Source: Escherichia coli (GTDB taxonomy: Bacteria; Pseudomonadota; Gammaproteobacteria; Enterobacterales; Enterobacteriaceae). From it: a stretch of DNA of 64,000 nt. The translations under genes and the position numbers were made by a program. The stretch is from NCBI GenBank assembly GCA_021307345.1, contig CP089930.1:4278001-4342000 (forward strand). Direction: 5' to 3'. Positions 41,323-50,456 of this stretch are shown piece after piece (positions within the stretch are counted from its first letter, which is position 1; every line of letters starts with the position of its first letter). A model generated the notes under the pieces. The model did no database searches. It saw only the letters and a program-made list of their open reading frames with translations, and had not been told where the DNA came from.

Positions 41323-41358
41323 TGCGCCATTCTGACGCAGCCGCACCAAAAACGGGCA
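41323..41358 (-). promoter_or_regulatory. NtrC-like enhancer sites upstream of ast
   Basis: Two sites match the TGCACC-N4-TGGTGCA type consensus at about 13 of 17 positions each by my count: TGCGCCATTCTGACGCA (41323-41339) and CGCACCAAAAACGGGCA (41342-41358). They lie about 200 bases upstream of the sigma-54 promoter. Between them and the promoter, TGCATATAAAGTGAATA (near 41200) could be an ArgR site. The gap also carries the xthA promoter. Confidence 0.6.
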
Positions 41359-41480
41359 TTTTTTGCGCCATCGTTGGCATCATTAACAACCATCGATCAA
41401 ATCACTTAACAACAGGCAGTAAGCGCGGCGAATTTCTGCTAACATCCACGCACTCTTTATCTGAATAAATGGCAGCGACT

Positions 41481-42287
41481 ATGAAATTTGTCTCTTTTAA
41501 TATCAACGGTCTGCGCGCCAGACCACACCAGCTTGAAGCCATCGTCGAAAAGCACCAACCGGATGTTATTGGTCTGCAGGAGACAAAAGTTCATGATGAT
41601 ATGTTTCCGCTCGAACAAGTGGCAAAGCTTGGCTACAACGTCTTTTACCACGGGCAGAAAGGCCATTATGGCGTGGCGCTGCTGACCAAAGAGACGCCGA
41701 TTACTGTGCGTCGCGGCTTCCCCGGCGACGGCGAAGAGGCTCAACGACGAATTATTATGGCGGAAATTCCCTCGCCGCTGGGTAATGTCACCGTAATCAA
41801 CGGTTACTTCCCGCAGGGCGAAAGCCGTGACCATCCGATTAAATTCCCGGCGAAAGCGCAGTTCTATCAGAACCTGCAAAACTACCTGGAAACCGAACTC
41901 AAGCGTGACAATCCGGTGCTGATTATGGGCGATATGAATATCAGCCCCACCGACCTCGATATCGGCATTGGTGAAGAGAACCGCAAACGCTGGCTGCGTA
42001 CCGGTAAATGCTCTTTCCTGCCGGAAGAACGCGAATGGATGGAGAGACTGATTAACTGGGGTCTGGTGGATACTTTCCGCCATGCGAACCCGGAAACGGC
42101 AGATCGCTTCTCATGGTTTGATTACCGCTCAAAAGGTTTTGATGATAACCGTGGTCTGCGCATTGACCTGCTGCTCGCCAGCCAGCCGTTGGCGGAATGC
42201 TGCGTAGAAACCGGCATCGACTATGAAATCCGCAGCATGGAAAAACCGTCAGATCACGCCCCGGTGTGGGCGACCTTCCGCCGCTAA
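41481..42287 (+). CDS. xthA: exonuclease III
   Basis: A 268-residue AP endonuclease/3'-exonuclease of the ExoA family for base-excision repair. Catalytic motifs are LQETK (Glu34), NGYFPQGES near residue 106, [13 protein letters not shown] near 148-160 and [12 protein letters not shown] (His259). The start is MKFVSFN; an in-frame ATG four codons earlier is less likely. A clear hairpin terminator follows. Confidence 0.97.
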   Translation: MKFVSFNINGLRARPHQLEAIVEKHQPDVIGLQETKVHDDMFPLEQVAKLGYNVFYHGQKGHYGVALLTKETPITVRRGFPGDGEEAQRRIIMAEIPSPLGNVTVINGYFPQGESRDHPIKFPAKAQFYQNLQNYLETELKRDNPVLIMGDMNISPTDLDIGIGEENRKRWLRTGKCSFLPEEREWMERLINWGLVDTFRHANPETADRFSWFDYRSKGFDDNRGLRIDLLLASQPLAECCVETGIDYEIRSMEKPSDHAPVWATFRR

Positions 42288-42295
42288 TTTCTCTG

Positions 42296-42324
42296 TTCTC
42301 CTGACTCGCTCTGGGTCAGGAGAA
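42296..42324 (+). terminator. xthA terminator
   Basis: Ten-base-pair stem TTCTCCTGAC/GTCAGGAGAA with loop TCGCTCTGG, nine bases past the xthA stop. Confidence 0.75.
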
Positions 42325-42453
42325 TTAACCTTGAGAAAAATCAACAAACTGTCAGTAATGATTTGTTGCCTGCCGTCCTTTGTTATACCGTCACTGCGTT
42401 TTTAGTTGTCTGACCACTTCTCTATTATCAAGTTTGATATAGGAAACTCCACG

Positions 42454-43164
42454 ATGAACGCTGAGCGTAAATTTCTTTTTGCCTGCCTTATTTTTGCGCT
42501 GGTCATTTACGCTATCCACACTTTCGGTTTATTCGATCTGCTCACCGATTTACCCCACTTGCAGACACTCATTCGCCAGAGCGGGTTTTTCGGTTATAGC
42601 CTCTATATTCTGTTATTCATCATCGCCACCCTCTTTCTGTTGCCGGGTAGCATACTGGTGATCGCCGGTGGAATAGTCTTTGGCCCGCTCTTAGGGACGT
42701 TTCTTTCACTAATTGCCGCCACGCTGGCCTCATCATGCTCCTTCCTGTTGGCGCGCTGGCTGGGGCGTGATTTACTGCTGAAATACGTTGGTCATAGCCA
42801 CACTTTCCAGGCCATAGAAAAAGGTATTACGCGTAACGGTATCGATTTTCTTATTTTGACCCGCTTAATCCCGCTATTTCCTTACAATATTCAAAATTAT
42901 GCTTATGGATTAACCGCCATCTCCTTCTGGCCTTATACCCTTATTTCGGCATTAACTACTCTGCCCGGAATAGTAATTTATACCGTAATGGCAAGCGATC
43001 TCGCCAGTGAAGGCATTACGCTGCGCTTTATTTTAAAACTCTGTCTGGCAGGACTGGCGCTGTTTATTCTCGTCCAGCTCGCCAGACTCTACGCCCGACA
43101 CAAACACGTGGATCTGTCTGCTTCGCTCCGCAGCCCACTAACTCACCCCAAAAATGAAGGATAG
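42454..43164 (+). CDS. ydjX: TVP38/TMEM64 family membrane protein YdjX
   Basis: A 236-residue membrane protein of the TVP38/TMEM64 (DedA-like, PF09335) family. Hydrophobic segments lie near residues 8-28, 48-85, 95-115, 135-160 and 185-210. The family core includes FLLPGSILVIAGGIVFGPLLG and the re-entrant LTRLIPLFPYNIQNYAYG near 137-154. AGGAAA precedes the ATG at 42454. It opens the operon ydjXYZ-ynjABCDE. Relatives are thought to scramble or export lipids or small solutes; the substrate is unknown. Confidence 0.9.
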   Translation: MNAERKFLFACLIFALVIYAIHTFGLFDLLTDLPHLQTLIRQSGFFGYSLYILLFIIATLFLLPGSILVIAGGIVFGPLLGTFLSLIAATLASSCSFLLARWLGRDLLLKYVGHSHTFQAIEKGITRNGIDFLILTRLIPLFPYNIQNYAYGLTAISFWPYTLISALTTLPGIVIYTVMASDLASEGITLRFILKLCLAGLALFILVQLARLYARHKHVDLSASLRSPLTHPKNEG

Positions 43165-43168
43165 AACG

Positions 43169-43846
43169 ATGTTGCAACATTATTCAGCGTCATGGAAAAA
43201 AGGACTGGCTGCACTGTGTTTACTGGCAGCCGCAGGGCTTAGTGGCTGCGATCAAAAAGAGAACACCGGAGCAAAAGTGGAATACGACGGGCTTTCCGCC
43301 AGCCAGCCACTGCGTGTCGATGCCAATAACCATACGGTCACCATGTTAGTGCAAATTAATGGCCGTTTTCTGACAGACGATACCCGCCACGGCATTGTGT
43401 TTAAAGATGGCTCCAACGGACATAAATCGCTGTTTATGGGTTATGCGACCCCGAAAGCATTTTATGAAGCCCTGAAACAGGCCGGTGGCACGCCGGGCGA
43501 AAACATGACGATGGATAATAAAGAAACGACCCATGTGGCGGGCAGCAAACTGGATATTTCGGTCAACTGGCAAGGGGCGGCAAAAGCGTATTCCTTCGAT
43601 GAGGTGATTGTCGATAGCAATGGCAAGAAACTGGACATGCGCTTTGGCGGTAATTTAGCAGCGGCAGAAGAGAAGAAAACTGGCTGCCTTGTGTGTCTCG
43701 ATAGCTGTCCGGTCGGTATCGTCAGCAATGCGACATACACTTATGGGGCAGTGGAAAAACGCGGTGAAGTGCAATTCAAAGGTAATGCGTCGGTTCTCCC
43801 GGCAGATAACACGCTGGCAACGGTTACCTTTAAAATCGCCGAATAA
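43169..43846 (+). CDS. ydjY: lipoprotein YdjY with clustered cysteines
   Basis: A 225-residue predicted lipoprotein: signal of about 25 residues ending in the lipobox LSGC. A cluster CLVCLDSCPVG near residues 169-179 recalls an iron-sulfur ligand set (CxxCxxxCP) but has only three cysteines in that run. The rest is soluble and probably periplasmic. It begins four bases after ydjX, so the two are coupled. The function is unknown. Confidence 0.88.
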   Translation: MLQHYSASWKKGLAALCLLAAAGLSGCDQKENTGAKVEYDGLSASQPLRVDANNHTVTMLVQINGRFLTDDTRHGIVFKDGSNGHKSLFMGYATPKAFYEALKQAGGTPGENMTMDNKETTHVAGSKLDISVNWQGAAKAYSFDEVIVDSNGKKLDMRFGGNLAAAEEKKTGCLVCLDSCPVGIVSNATYTYGAVEKRGEVQFKGNASVLPADNTLATVTFKIAE

Positions 43847-43860
43847 AACCAGGATAAAGG

Positions 43861-44568
43861 ATGATGAAAATGCAATCGCGTAAAATCTGGTACTACCGTG
43901 CCACCATCGTCATCCTGTTGATCGCTTCGCTGCTGGCATGGGCGCTGCTTCCTGGCGTCCATGAGTTTATCAATCGCAGCGTTGCGGCGTTTGCCGCCGT
44001 CGATCAACAGGGTATAGAACGCTTTATTCAGTCTTACGGCACACAAGCGGCTGTGGTCTCGTTCTTCTTGATGATCTTACAGGCCATTGCCGCGCCGCTG
44101 CCTGCGTTTTTGATAACCTTTGCCAATGCGTCGCTGTTTGGCGCATTCTGGGGCGGCTTGCTGTCTTGGACCAGTTCGATGGCGGGCGCGGCGCTGTGCT
44201 TTTTTATCGCCAGAGTGATGGGCCGCGAAGTGGTGGAAAAGTTAACCGGCAAAACCGTGCTTAACAGCATGGACGGCTTTTTTACTCGCTACGGCAAACA
44301 CACCATCCTGGTATGTCGGTTATTGCCTTTTGTCCCTTTCGATCCTATCAGCTATGCTGCCGGATTGACTTCAATACGTTTTCGCTCGTTTTTTATCGCC
44401 ACCGGGCTTGGTCAGCTACCCGCAACCATCGTCTATTCCTGGGCGGGCAGCATGTTAACGGGAGGCACATTCTGGTTTGTCACCGGGCTGTTTATTCTGT
44501 TTGCCCTGACCGTGGTGATATTTATGGCGAAAAAAATATGGCTTGAACGCCAGAAGAGGAATGCCTGA
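43861..44568 (+). CDS. ydjZ: TVP38/TMEM64 family membrane protein YdjZ
   Basis: A 235-residue second member of the TVP38/TMEM64 family in the same operon, with hydrophobic segments near residues 14-34, 60-85, 92-122, 165-185 and 200-225. The family segment is VCRLLPFVPFDPISYAAGL near 151-169. It probably acts with or as a partner of YdjX. Its stop overlaps the ynjA start by one base (TGATG). Confidence 0.9.
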   Translation: MMKMQSRKIWYYRATIVILLIASLLAWALLPGVHEFINRSVAAFAAVDQQGIERFIQSYGTQAAVVSFFLMILQAIAAPLPAFLITFANASLFGAFWGGLLSWTSSMAGAALCFFIARVMGREVVEKLTGKTVLNSMDGFFTRYGKHTILVCRLLPFVPFDPISYAAGLTSIRFRSFFIATGLGQLPATIVYSWAGSMLTGGTFWFVTGLFILFALTVVIFMAKKIWLERQKRNA

Positions 44569-45116
44569 TGGGGTTACCGCCGCTTAGCAAAATTCCTTTG
44601 ATTTTACGTCCGCAGGCGTGGCTGCATCGTCGCCATTATGGCGAGGTGCTAAGTCCTATTCGCTGGTGGGGGCGAATTCCGTTTATCTTTTATCTGGTGT
44701 CGATGTTTGTCGGCTGGCTGGAGCGCAAACGCTCACCGCTCGATCCGGTGGTGCGATCGCTTGTCAGCGCACGCATTGCACAAATGTGTCTGTGTGAATT
44801 TTGCGTAGATATCACCAGTATGAAAGTCGCGGAGCGTACCGGCAGCACTGACAAACTGCTGGCGGTGGCTGACTGGCGGCAAAGCCCGCTGTTCAGCGAT
44901 GAGGAGCGGCTGGCGCTGGAATACGCCGAAGCCGCGAGCGTTACACCGCCAACGGTCGATGATGCCCTGCGTACCCGACTGGCTGCCCATTTTGACGCTC
45001 AGGCGCTCACCGAGCTGACAGCATTGATCGGCCTGCAAAATATGTCAGCCCGTTTTAACTCTGCCATGGACATTCCCGCTCAGGGGCTGTGCCGTATTCC
45101 TGAAAAACGTTCTTAA
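44568..45116 (+). CDS. ynjA: carboxymuconolactone decarboxylase/AhpD-like protein YnjA
   Basis: A 182-residue AhpD-fold protein. A CxxC pair in MCLCEFCVDIT near residues 77-83 and the helix MKVAERTG follow the pattern of alkylhydroperoxidase-like proteins, which use the cysteines in thiol redox reactions. Unlike true AhpD it has an N-terminal extension of about 60 residues with a hydrophobic stretch (IPFIFYLVSMFVGWL). The function is unknown. Confidence 0.88.
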   Translation: MGLPPLSKIPLILRPQAWLHRRHYGEVLSPIRWWGRIPFIFYLVSMFVGWLERKRSPLDPVVRSLVSARIAQMCLCEFCVDITSMKVAERTGSTDKLLAVADWRQSPLFSDEERLALEYAEAASVTPPTVDDALRTRLAAHFDAQALTELTALIGLQNMSARFNSAMDIPAQGLCRIPEKRS

Positions 45117-45125
45117 GGAGAGATG

Positions 45126-46292
45126 ATGCGCCATTGTGTGTGGTTGCTGGGATTGTTATCGCTGTTTTCTTTGGCAACACATGCCAGTGACTGGCAGGAA
45201 ATCAAAAACGACGCCAAAGGGCAAACCGTCTGGTTTAACGCCTGGGGCGGCGATACCGCAATTAACCGCTATCTCGACTGGGTTAGCGGCGAGATGAAAA
45301 CCCATTACGCTATAAACCTGAAGATTGTCCGTCTGGCGGATGCCGCAGATGCAGTAAAACGCATTCAGACCGAAGCCGCAGCCGGGCGCAAAACAGGCGG
45401 TTCGGTGGATCTGCTCTGGGTGAACGGCGAAAACTTCCGCACCTTAAAAGAGGCCAATTTATTACAAACGGGCTGGGCGGAGACTCTACCCAACTGGCAT
45501 TACGTCGATACGCAACTGCCGGTACGGGAAGATTTTTCTGTACCTGTCGAAGGTGCAGAATCTCCGTGGGGTGGCGCACAACTGACGTTTATCGCCCGCC
45601 GCGATGTTACGCCACAGCCACCACAAACGCCGCAAGCATTGCTGGAGTTTGCCAAAGCCAATCCCGGCACGGTTACTTATCCGCGCCCACCAGACTTCAC
45701 AGGCACGGCGTTTCTGGAACAGTTGCTGATTATGCTGACGCCCGATCCCGCCGCATTAAAAGAAGCGCCGGACGATGCGACTTTCGCCCGTGTCACTGCT
45801 CCCTTGTGGCAATATCTTGATGCGCTGCATCCGTATTTGTGGCGCGAAGGAAAGGATTTCCCGCCTTCGCCCGCGCGGATGGATGCACTGCTAAAAGCCG
45901 GTACATTGCGCCTGTCGCTAACCTTTAACCCCGCTCATGCCAAACAAAAAATAGCCAGCGACGATTTGCCAGCAAGCAGTTACAGCTTCGGCTTTAGCGA
46001 GGGGATGATTGGCAACGTGCATTTCGTCACCATTCCTGCCAACGCGAATGCCAGTGCTGCGGCGAAAGTTGTCGCCAACTTCCTGCTCTCACCCGATGCG
46101 CAACTGCGTAAAGCAGATCCTGCTGTCTGGGGCGATCCTTCGGTTCTCGATCCACAAAAACTGCCTGACACGCAGCGTGAAACATTGCAATCAAGAATGC
46201 CGCAGGAGCTGCCACCGGTACTGGCTGAACCGCACGCGGGTTGGGTAAATGCGCTGGAACAAGAATGGCTACGCCGTTACGGTACGCATTAA
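45126..46292 (+). CDS. ynjB: ABC transporter periplasmic binding protein YnjB
   Basis: A 388-residue solute-binding protein with a signal peptide (about 1-20, ending THA|SD). It resembles the YnjB-type (COG4134) family related to thiamine and iron binding proteins. Two ATGs stand in tandem after AGGAGA; the second (45126) gives the usual length. It overlaps ynjC by 28 bases. The ligand is unknown. Confidence 0.9.
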   Translation: MRHCVWLLGLLSLFSLATHASDWQEIKNDAKGQTVWFNAWGGDTAINRYLDWVSGEMKTHYAINLKIVRLADAADAVKRIQTEAAAGRKTGGSVDLLWVNGENFRTLKEANLLQTGWAETLPNWHYVDTQLPVREDFSVPVEGAESPWGGAQLTFIARRDVTPQPPQTPQALLEFAKANPGTVTYPRPPDFTGTAFLEQLLIMLTPDPAALKEAPDDATFARVTAPLWQYLDALHPYLWREGKDFPPSPARMDALLKAGTLRLSLTFNPAHAKQKIASDDLPASSYSFGFSEGMIGNVHFVTIPANANASAAAKVVANFLLSPDAQLRKADPAVWGDPSVLDPQKLPDTQRETLQSRMPQELPPVLAEPHAGWVNALEQEWLRRYGTH

Positions 46293-47800
46293 TCTTTCTG
46301 CTGTGGGCGATGGTGGCGGTGATTTATGCACCGCTGATCCCGGCTGCTTTCACGCTGATAGCGCCAGCCTTGTCGCTGACGCACTGGCAGGCGTTATTTG
46401 CCGACCCGCAGTTACCGCAGGCATTACTGGCGACGCTGGTTTCGACGACTATCGCGGCGGTCGGGGCGCTGTTGATTGCCCTGCTGGTGATTGTGGCGCT
46501 GTGGCCTGGCGCAAAATGGCTGCGTATGTGCGCCCGTCTGCCGTGGCTGCTCGCCATTCCCCACGTGGCTTTTGCCACCAGCGCCCTTCTGCTCTTTGCT
46601 GACGGCGGCCTGCTTTACGACTATTTCCCGTATTTCACTCCACCAATGGACAAATTGAGTATTGGGCTGGGTTTCACTCTGGCGGTGAAAGAAAGCGCAT
46701 TTCTGCTATGGATCTTGTCAGCCGCGCTAAGTGAAAAACGGCTGCTACAGCAGGTTATAGTGATGGATTCACTGGGCTACAGCCGCTGGCAATGCCTGAA
46801 CTGGCTGCTGTTGCCCTCCGTCGCTCCTGCTCTGGCAATGGCGATGCTGGCGATTGTCGCATGGACGCTGTCGGTCGTGGATGTGGCAATTATCCTCGGG
46901 CCAGGTAATCCACCGACGCTGGCGGTAATAAGCTGGCAGTGGTTAACCCAGGGCGACACCGATCAACAAATGAAAGGCGCACTTGCCAGCCTGCTACTGA
47001 TGGCGTTACTCGTCGCCTGTGTTTTGCTGGGCTATCTGTTATGGAGCGCCTGGCGGCACACCATTCCCCGTGAAGATGGCGTTCGCAAGCCGGCTGCGCC
47101 TTTACTGCCCGGCTATACGCTGGCGAGGTTTTTACCATTAACCGGTGTGCTCTGTGTGGTTCTGCTGGCGATCCTCGCGGATCAGTCGACGATCAATCAC
47201 GAGGCGCTCATCAATAGCCTGACTATGGCTCTGGTCGCGACATTCATCTCTTTGATCCTGTTACTGCTGTGGCTGGAATGGGGGGTAACGCATCGCCAGT
47301 TATGGCTATGGATGCCCATTTTATTACCGGCACTGCCATTAGTGGCAGGCCAGTACACGCTGGCATTATGGTTGAATCTGGATGGTAGCTGGATTGCGGT
47401 GGTCTGGGGGCATCTGCTGTGGGTAATGCCGTGGATGCTGTTTATCCTGCAACCTGCCTGGCGGCGTATTGACTCACGGTTAATTTTAATTGCGCAGACG
47501 CTAGGCTGGTCGCGTGCCAAAATCTTCTTTTACGTGAAATGTCCTCTTATGCTACGCCCTGCGCTAATTGCATTCGCTGTCGGATTTTCAGTGAGTATTG
47601 CGCAATATATGCCGACGCAGTGGCTCGGTGCGGGACGTTTCCCGACGCTGACGACCGAAGCGGTGGCGTTAAGCAGCGGCGGCAGCAACGGTATTCTCGC
47701 CGCCCAGGCTTTATGGCAACTGCTGTTGCCGCTTATTATTTTTGCCCTGACCGCCCTGCTTGCAAAATGGTTAGGTTATGTCAGACAAGGACTCCGCTAA
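46265..47800 (+). CDS. ynjC: ABC transporter permease YnjC (two fused halves)
   Basis: A 511-residue permease with about twelve hydrophobic segments. Each half has its own binding-protein-dependent transport region, with the coupling (EAA-like) stretches VMDSLGYSRWQCLNWLLLP near residue 170 and IAQTLGWSRAKIFFYVKCPL near 410-429. So it is an internal duplication like ThiP or FbpB. It starts inside ynjB (28-base overlap) and its TAA overlaps the ynjD ATG. Confidence 0.92.
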   Translation: MATPLRYALIFLLWAMVAVIYAPLIPAAFTLIAPALSLTHWQALFADPQLPQALLATLVSTTIAAVGALLIALLVIVALWPGAKWLRMCARLPWLLAIPHVAFATSALLLFADGGLLYDYFPYFTPPMDKLSIGLGFTLAVKESAFLLWILSAALSEKRLLQQVIVMDSLGYSRWQCLNWLLLPSVAPALAMAMLAIVAWTLSVVDVAIILGPGNPPTLAVISWQWLTQGDTDQQMKGALASLLLMALLVACVLLGYLLWSAWRHTIPREDGVRKPAAPLLPGYTLARFLPLTGVLCVVLLAILADQSTINHEALINSLTMALVATFISLILLLLWLEWGVTHRQLWLWMPILLPALPLVAGQYTLALWLNLDGSWIAVVWGHLLWVMPWMLFILQPAWRRIDSRLILIAQTLGWSRAKIFFYVKCPLMLRPALIAFAVGFSVSIAQYMPTQWLGAGRFPTLTTEAVALSSGGSNGILAAQALWQLLLPLIIFALTALLAKWLGYVRQGLR

Positions 47801-48453
47801 TGCTCTGCGTGAAAGATGTTTCGCTACGTTTGCCAGAAACCTGCTTGCTAAAGGACGTCAACTTTACGGTCGCTAAAGGTGACATTGTCACGTTAATGGG
47901 ACCGTCTGGCTGTGGGAAATCTACGCTGTTTTCCTGGATGATTGGCGCGCTGTCCGGGCAGTTTTCTTGTACAGGTGAGCTTTGGCTCAATGAGCAACGC
48001 CTCGATAGCCTGCCGACTGCACAGCGCCAGATTGGTATCCTTTTCCAGGATGCGCTGCTATTTGACCAGTTCAGCGTCGGGCAAAATTTGCTGCTGGCGC
48101 TACCGGCGACACTAAAAGGTGTTGCAAGGCGCAATGCCGTGAATGATGCGCTTGAGCGTGCGGGACTTGGTGATACTTTCCATCAGGACCCGGCAACTCT
48201 GTCTGGTGGTCAGCGGGCGCGCGTGGCCCTGCTACGCGCCCTTCTCGCCCAACCCAAAGCATTATTACTCGATGAACCGTTCAGCCGTCTTGATGTGGCT
48301 CTGCGTGATAATTTTCGCCAGTGGGTGTTCAGCGAAGTTCGCGCCCTGGCGATCCCCGTCGTTCAGGTAACTCACGATCTCCAGGATGTTCCTCCTGATA
48401 GTTCTGTTCTGGATATGGCGCAGTGGTCAGAAAATTACAACAAACTGCGATAA
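47800..48453 (+). CDS. ynjD: ABC transporter ATP-binding protein YnjD
   Basis: A 217-residue ATPase with Walker A GPSGCGKST near residues 33-41, signature LSGGQRARVALLRALLAQ near 134-151 and Walker B ALLLDEPFSRLD near 154-165, followed by VTHDLQD. It forms a complete importer with YnjB and YnjC. The start overlaps the ynjC stop by one base (TAATG); the open frame upstream is within ynjC. Confidence 0.93.
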   Translation: MLCVKDVSLRLPETCLLKDVNFTVAKGDIVTLMGPSGCGKSTLFSWMIGALSGQFSCTGELWLNEQRLDSLPTAQRQIGILFQDALLFDQFSVGQNLLLALPATLKGVARRNAVNDALERAGLGDTFHQDPATLSGGQRARVALLRALLAQPKALLLDEPFSRLDVALRDNFRQWVFSEVRALAIPVVQVTHDLQDVPPDSSVLDMAQWSENYNKLR

Positions 48454-48519
48454 CGCAAAGTTTTTCTCAATGCGTCAGTTCAGAATGGCGCACTCAAAAC
48501 TACAATGTCGGGATTTTCG

Positions 48520-49827
48520 ATGAAACGTGTTTCTCAAATGACCGCGCTGGCAATGGCTTTAGGGCTGGCTTGCGCTTCTTCGTGGGCCGCTGAACTGGCG
48601 AAGCCTCTTACTCTTGACCAGCTTCAACAACAAAATGGCAAAGCGATAGATACTCGCCCCAGCGCGTTTTATAACGGCTGGCCACAAACTTTAAATGGCC
48701 CTTCCGGTCATGAACCTGCCGCCTTAAACCTTTCTGCTAGCTGGCTCGACAAAATGAGCGCCGAACAGCTCAACGAGTGGATCAAGCAGCATAACCTGAA
48801 AACCGATACGCCAGTGGCGTTATACGGTAATACTAAAGACGTCGAAGCCGTCAAAACGCGACTGCAAAAAGCAGGCTTTACGCATATCTCCATCCTGAGT
48901 GACGCGCTAAGCGAACCTTCCCGCCTGCAAAAATTGCCGCACTTTGAGCAACTGGTTTACCCGCAATGGCTGCATGACCTGCAACAAGGTAAAGAGGTTA
49001 CGGCAAAACCTACCGGTGACTGGAAAGTCATTGAAGCAGCCTGGGGCGCACCAAAGTTTTACCTTATCAGCCATATTCCCGGCGCTGACTACATCGATAC
49101 CAACGAAGTTGAAAGCGAACCGCTGTGGAACAAAGTCTCCGATGAGCAACTGAAAGCGATGCTGGCAAAACACGGCATTCGCCATGACACCACGGTCATT
49201 CTGTACGGGCGAGACGTTTACGCAGCAGCACGTGTGGCGCAGATTATGCTGTACGCAGGCGTGAAAGATGTACGCCTTCTGGACGGCGGCTGGCAAACCT
49301 GGTCCGATGCGGGGCTGCCCGTTGAGCGCGGTACGCCACCGAAAGTGAAGCCGGAACCTGACTTCGGCGTGAAGATCCCGGCGCAACCGCAACTGATGCT
49401 CGATATGGAGCAGGCACGTGGACTGCTGCATCGTCAGGATGCTTCACTGGTAAGCGTTCGTTCATGGGCTGAATTTATTGGCACCACCAGCGGCTATGAC
49501 TACATCAAGCCAAAAGGAGATATCCCAGGTGCTCGTTGGGGTCATGCAGGCAGCGACTCAACGCATATGGAAGATTTCCATAATCCGGACGGCACCATGC
49601 GTACTGCGGATGACGTCGCGGCAATGTGGAAAGAATGGAATATCCGGCCAGATCAACAAGTCTCGTTCTATTGCGGCACCGGCTGGCGCGCCTCAGAAAC
49701 CTTTATGTATGCGCGCGCGATGGGCTGGAAGAATGTCTCCGTTTACGATGGCGGCTGGTATGAATGGAGCAGCGATCCGAAAAATCCGGTAGCAACCGGT
49801 GAACGCGCCCCGGACAGTAGCAAATAA
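48520..49827 (+). CDS. ynjE: thiosulfate sulfurtransferase YnjE (three rhodanese domains)
   Basis: A 435-residue periplasmic protein with a signal peptide (about 1-23, ending SWA|AE) and three rhodanese modules. Only the last carries the catalytic cysteine, in SFYCGTGWRASE near residue 385. It can accept sulfur from cysteine desulfurases in vitro. It lies 66 bases after ynjD in the same direction. The three-domain form is unusual for rhodaneses. Confidence 0.93.
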   Translation: MKRVSQMTALAMALGLACASSWAAELAKPLTLDQLQQQNGKAIDTRPSAFYNGWPQTLNGPSGHEPAALNLSASWLDKMSAEQLNEWIKQHNLKTDTPVALYGNTKDVEAVKTRLQKAGFTHISILSDALSEPSRLQKLPHFEQLVYPQWLHDLQQGKEVTAKPTGDWKVIEAAWGAPKFYLISHIPGADYIDTNEVESEPLWNKVSDEQLKAMLAKHGIRHDTTVILYGRDVYAAARVAQIMLYAGVKDVRLLDGGWQTWSDAGLPVERGTPPKVKPEPDFGVKIPAQPQLMLDMEQARGLLHRQDASLVSVRSWAEFIGTTSGYDYIKPKGDIPGARWGHAGSDSTHMEDFHNPDGTMRTADDVAAMWKEWNIRPDQQVSFYCGTGWRASETFMYARAMGWKNVSVYDGGWYEWSSDPKNPVATGERAPDSSK

Positions 49828-49835
49828 CACGGCAA

Positions 49836-50456
49836 TTACTGACGCTGAAGCGACTTCAGCGTCAGATACCCACTCCACACTCGCGTAAATGTTGTCATCC
49901 AGCACAGCGCGCCAAATACCCACGCCAACCACGGGAAATACGCCGGAAAGAGACAACTTAAAACAAACAGCAAAATCGTCTCGCTGCCTTCAGTCAACCC
50001 GCCCAGATAGTAAAACGATTTGTGCGCATAACCGGGGTTATCAATCTGATGTTTCGCCGCCAGCGCAGCAAATGCGAGAAAACTGCTGCCCGTGCCAATA
50101 AACGCAAACAGCAGCCAACCGCCCGCCAGCGCATTTTGTTCCGGTGCGGCGAGAATAAACCCGAACGGCACCAGCGCGTAAAAGAGAAAATCGAGAGAAA
50201 TATCAAGAAAACCGCCTGCGTCAGTTAACCCTCTGCGCCTCGCCAGCGCGCCGTCCAGTCCATCAAGCAACCTGTTGAGCAAAATGGCAATCAGCGCCGC
50301 CAGATACCATCCCAGTGCCAGAAACGGCAAGGCCAGCACGCCGATGGCAAACCCCACTAACGTTAAACCATCTGGCGTTATACCGGGTCTATCAAGAACC
50401 CGCACACACTGATGCAACAACGGTTTAATTCGCGGATGAAGATGGCGGTCTAACAC
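49836..50456 (-). CDS. ynjF: CDP-alcohol phosphatidyltransferase family protein YnjF
   Basis: A 206-residue membrane protein with the full family signature DGLDGALARRRGLTDAGGFLDISLD near residues 65-89 (D-x2-DG-x2-AR-x8-G-x3-D-x3-D). It should transfer a phosphatidyl or similar group from a CDP-alcohol; the acceptor is unknown. A perfect 11-base hairpin (TGACGCTGAAG and complement, 49840-49864) lies in its last codons and may end transcription of the convergent ynjE. Confidence 0.92.
   Translation of the reverse strand: MLDRHLHPRIKPLLHQCVRVLDRPGITPDGLTLVGFAIGVLALPFLALGWYLAALIAILLNRLLDGLDGALARRRGLTDAGGFLDISLDFLFYALVPFGFILAAPEQNALAGGWLLFAFIGTGSSFLAFAALAAKHQIDNPGYAHKSFYYLGGLTEGSETILLFVLSCLFPAYFPWLAWVFGALCWMTTFTRVWSGYLTLKSLQRQ

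Noticed and set aside
41457-42083. A 208-codon open frame antisense to xthA
   Set aside because: Fully overlaps a confident gene on the other strand; composition is that of a shadow frame.
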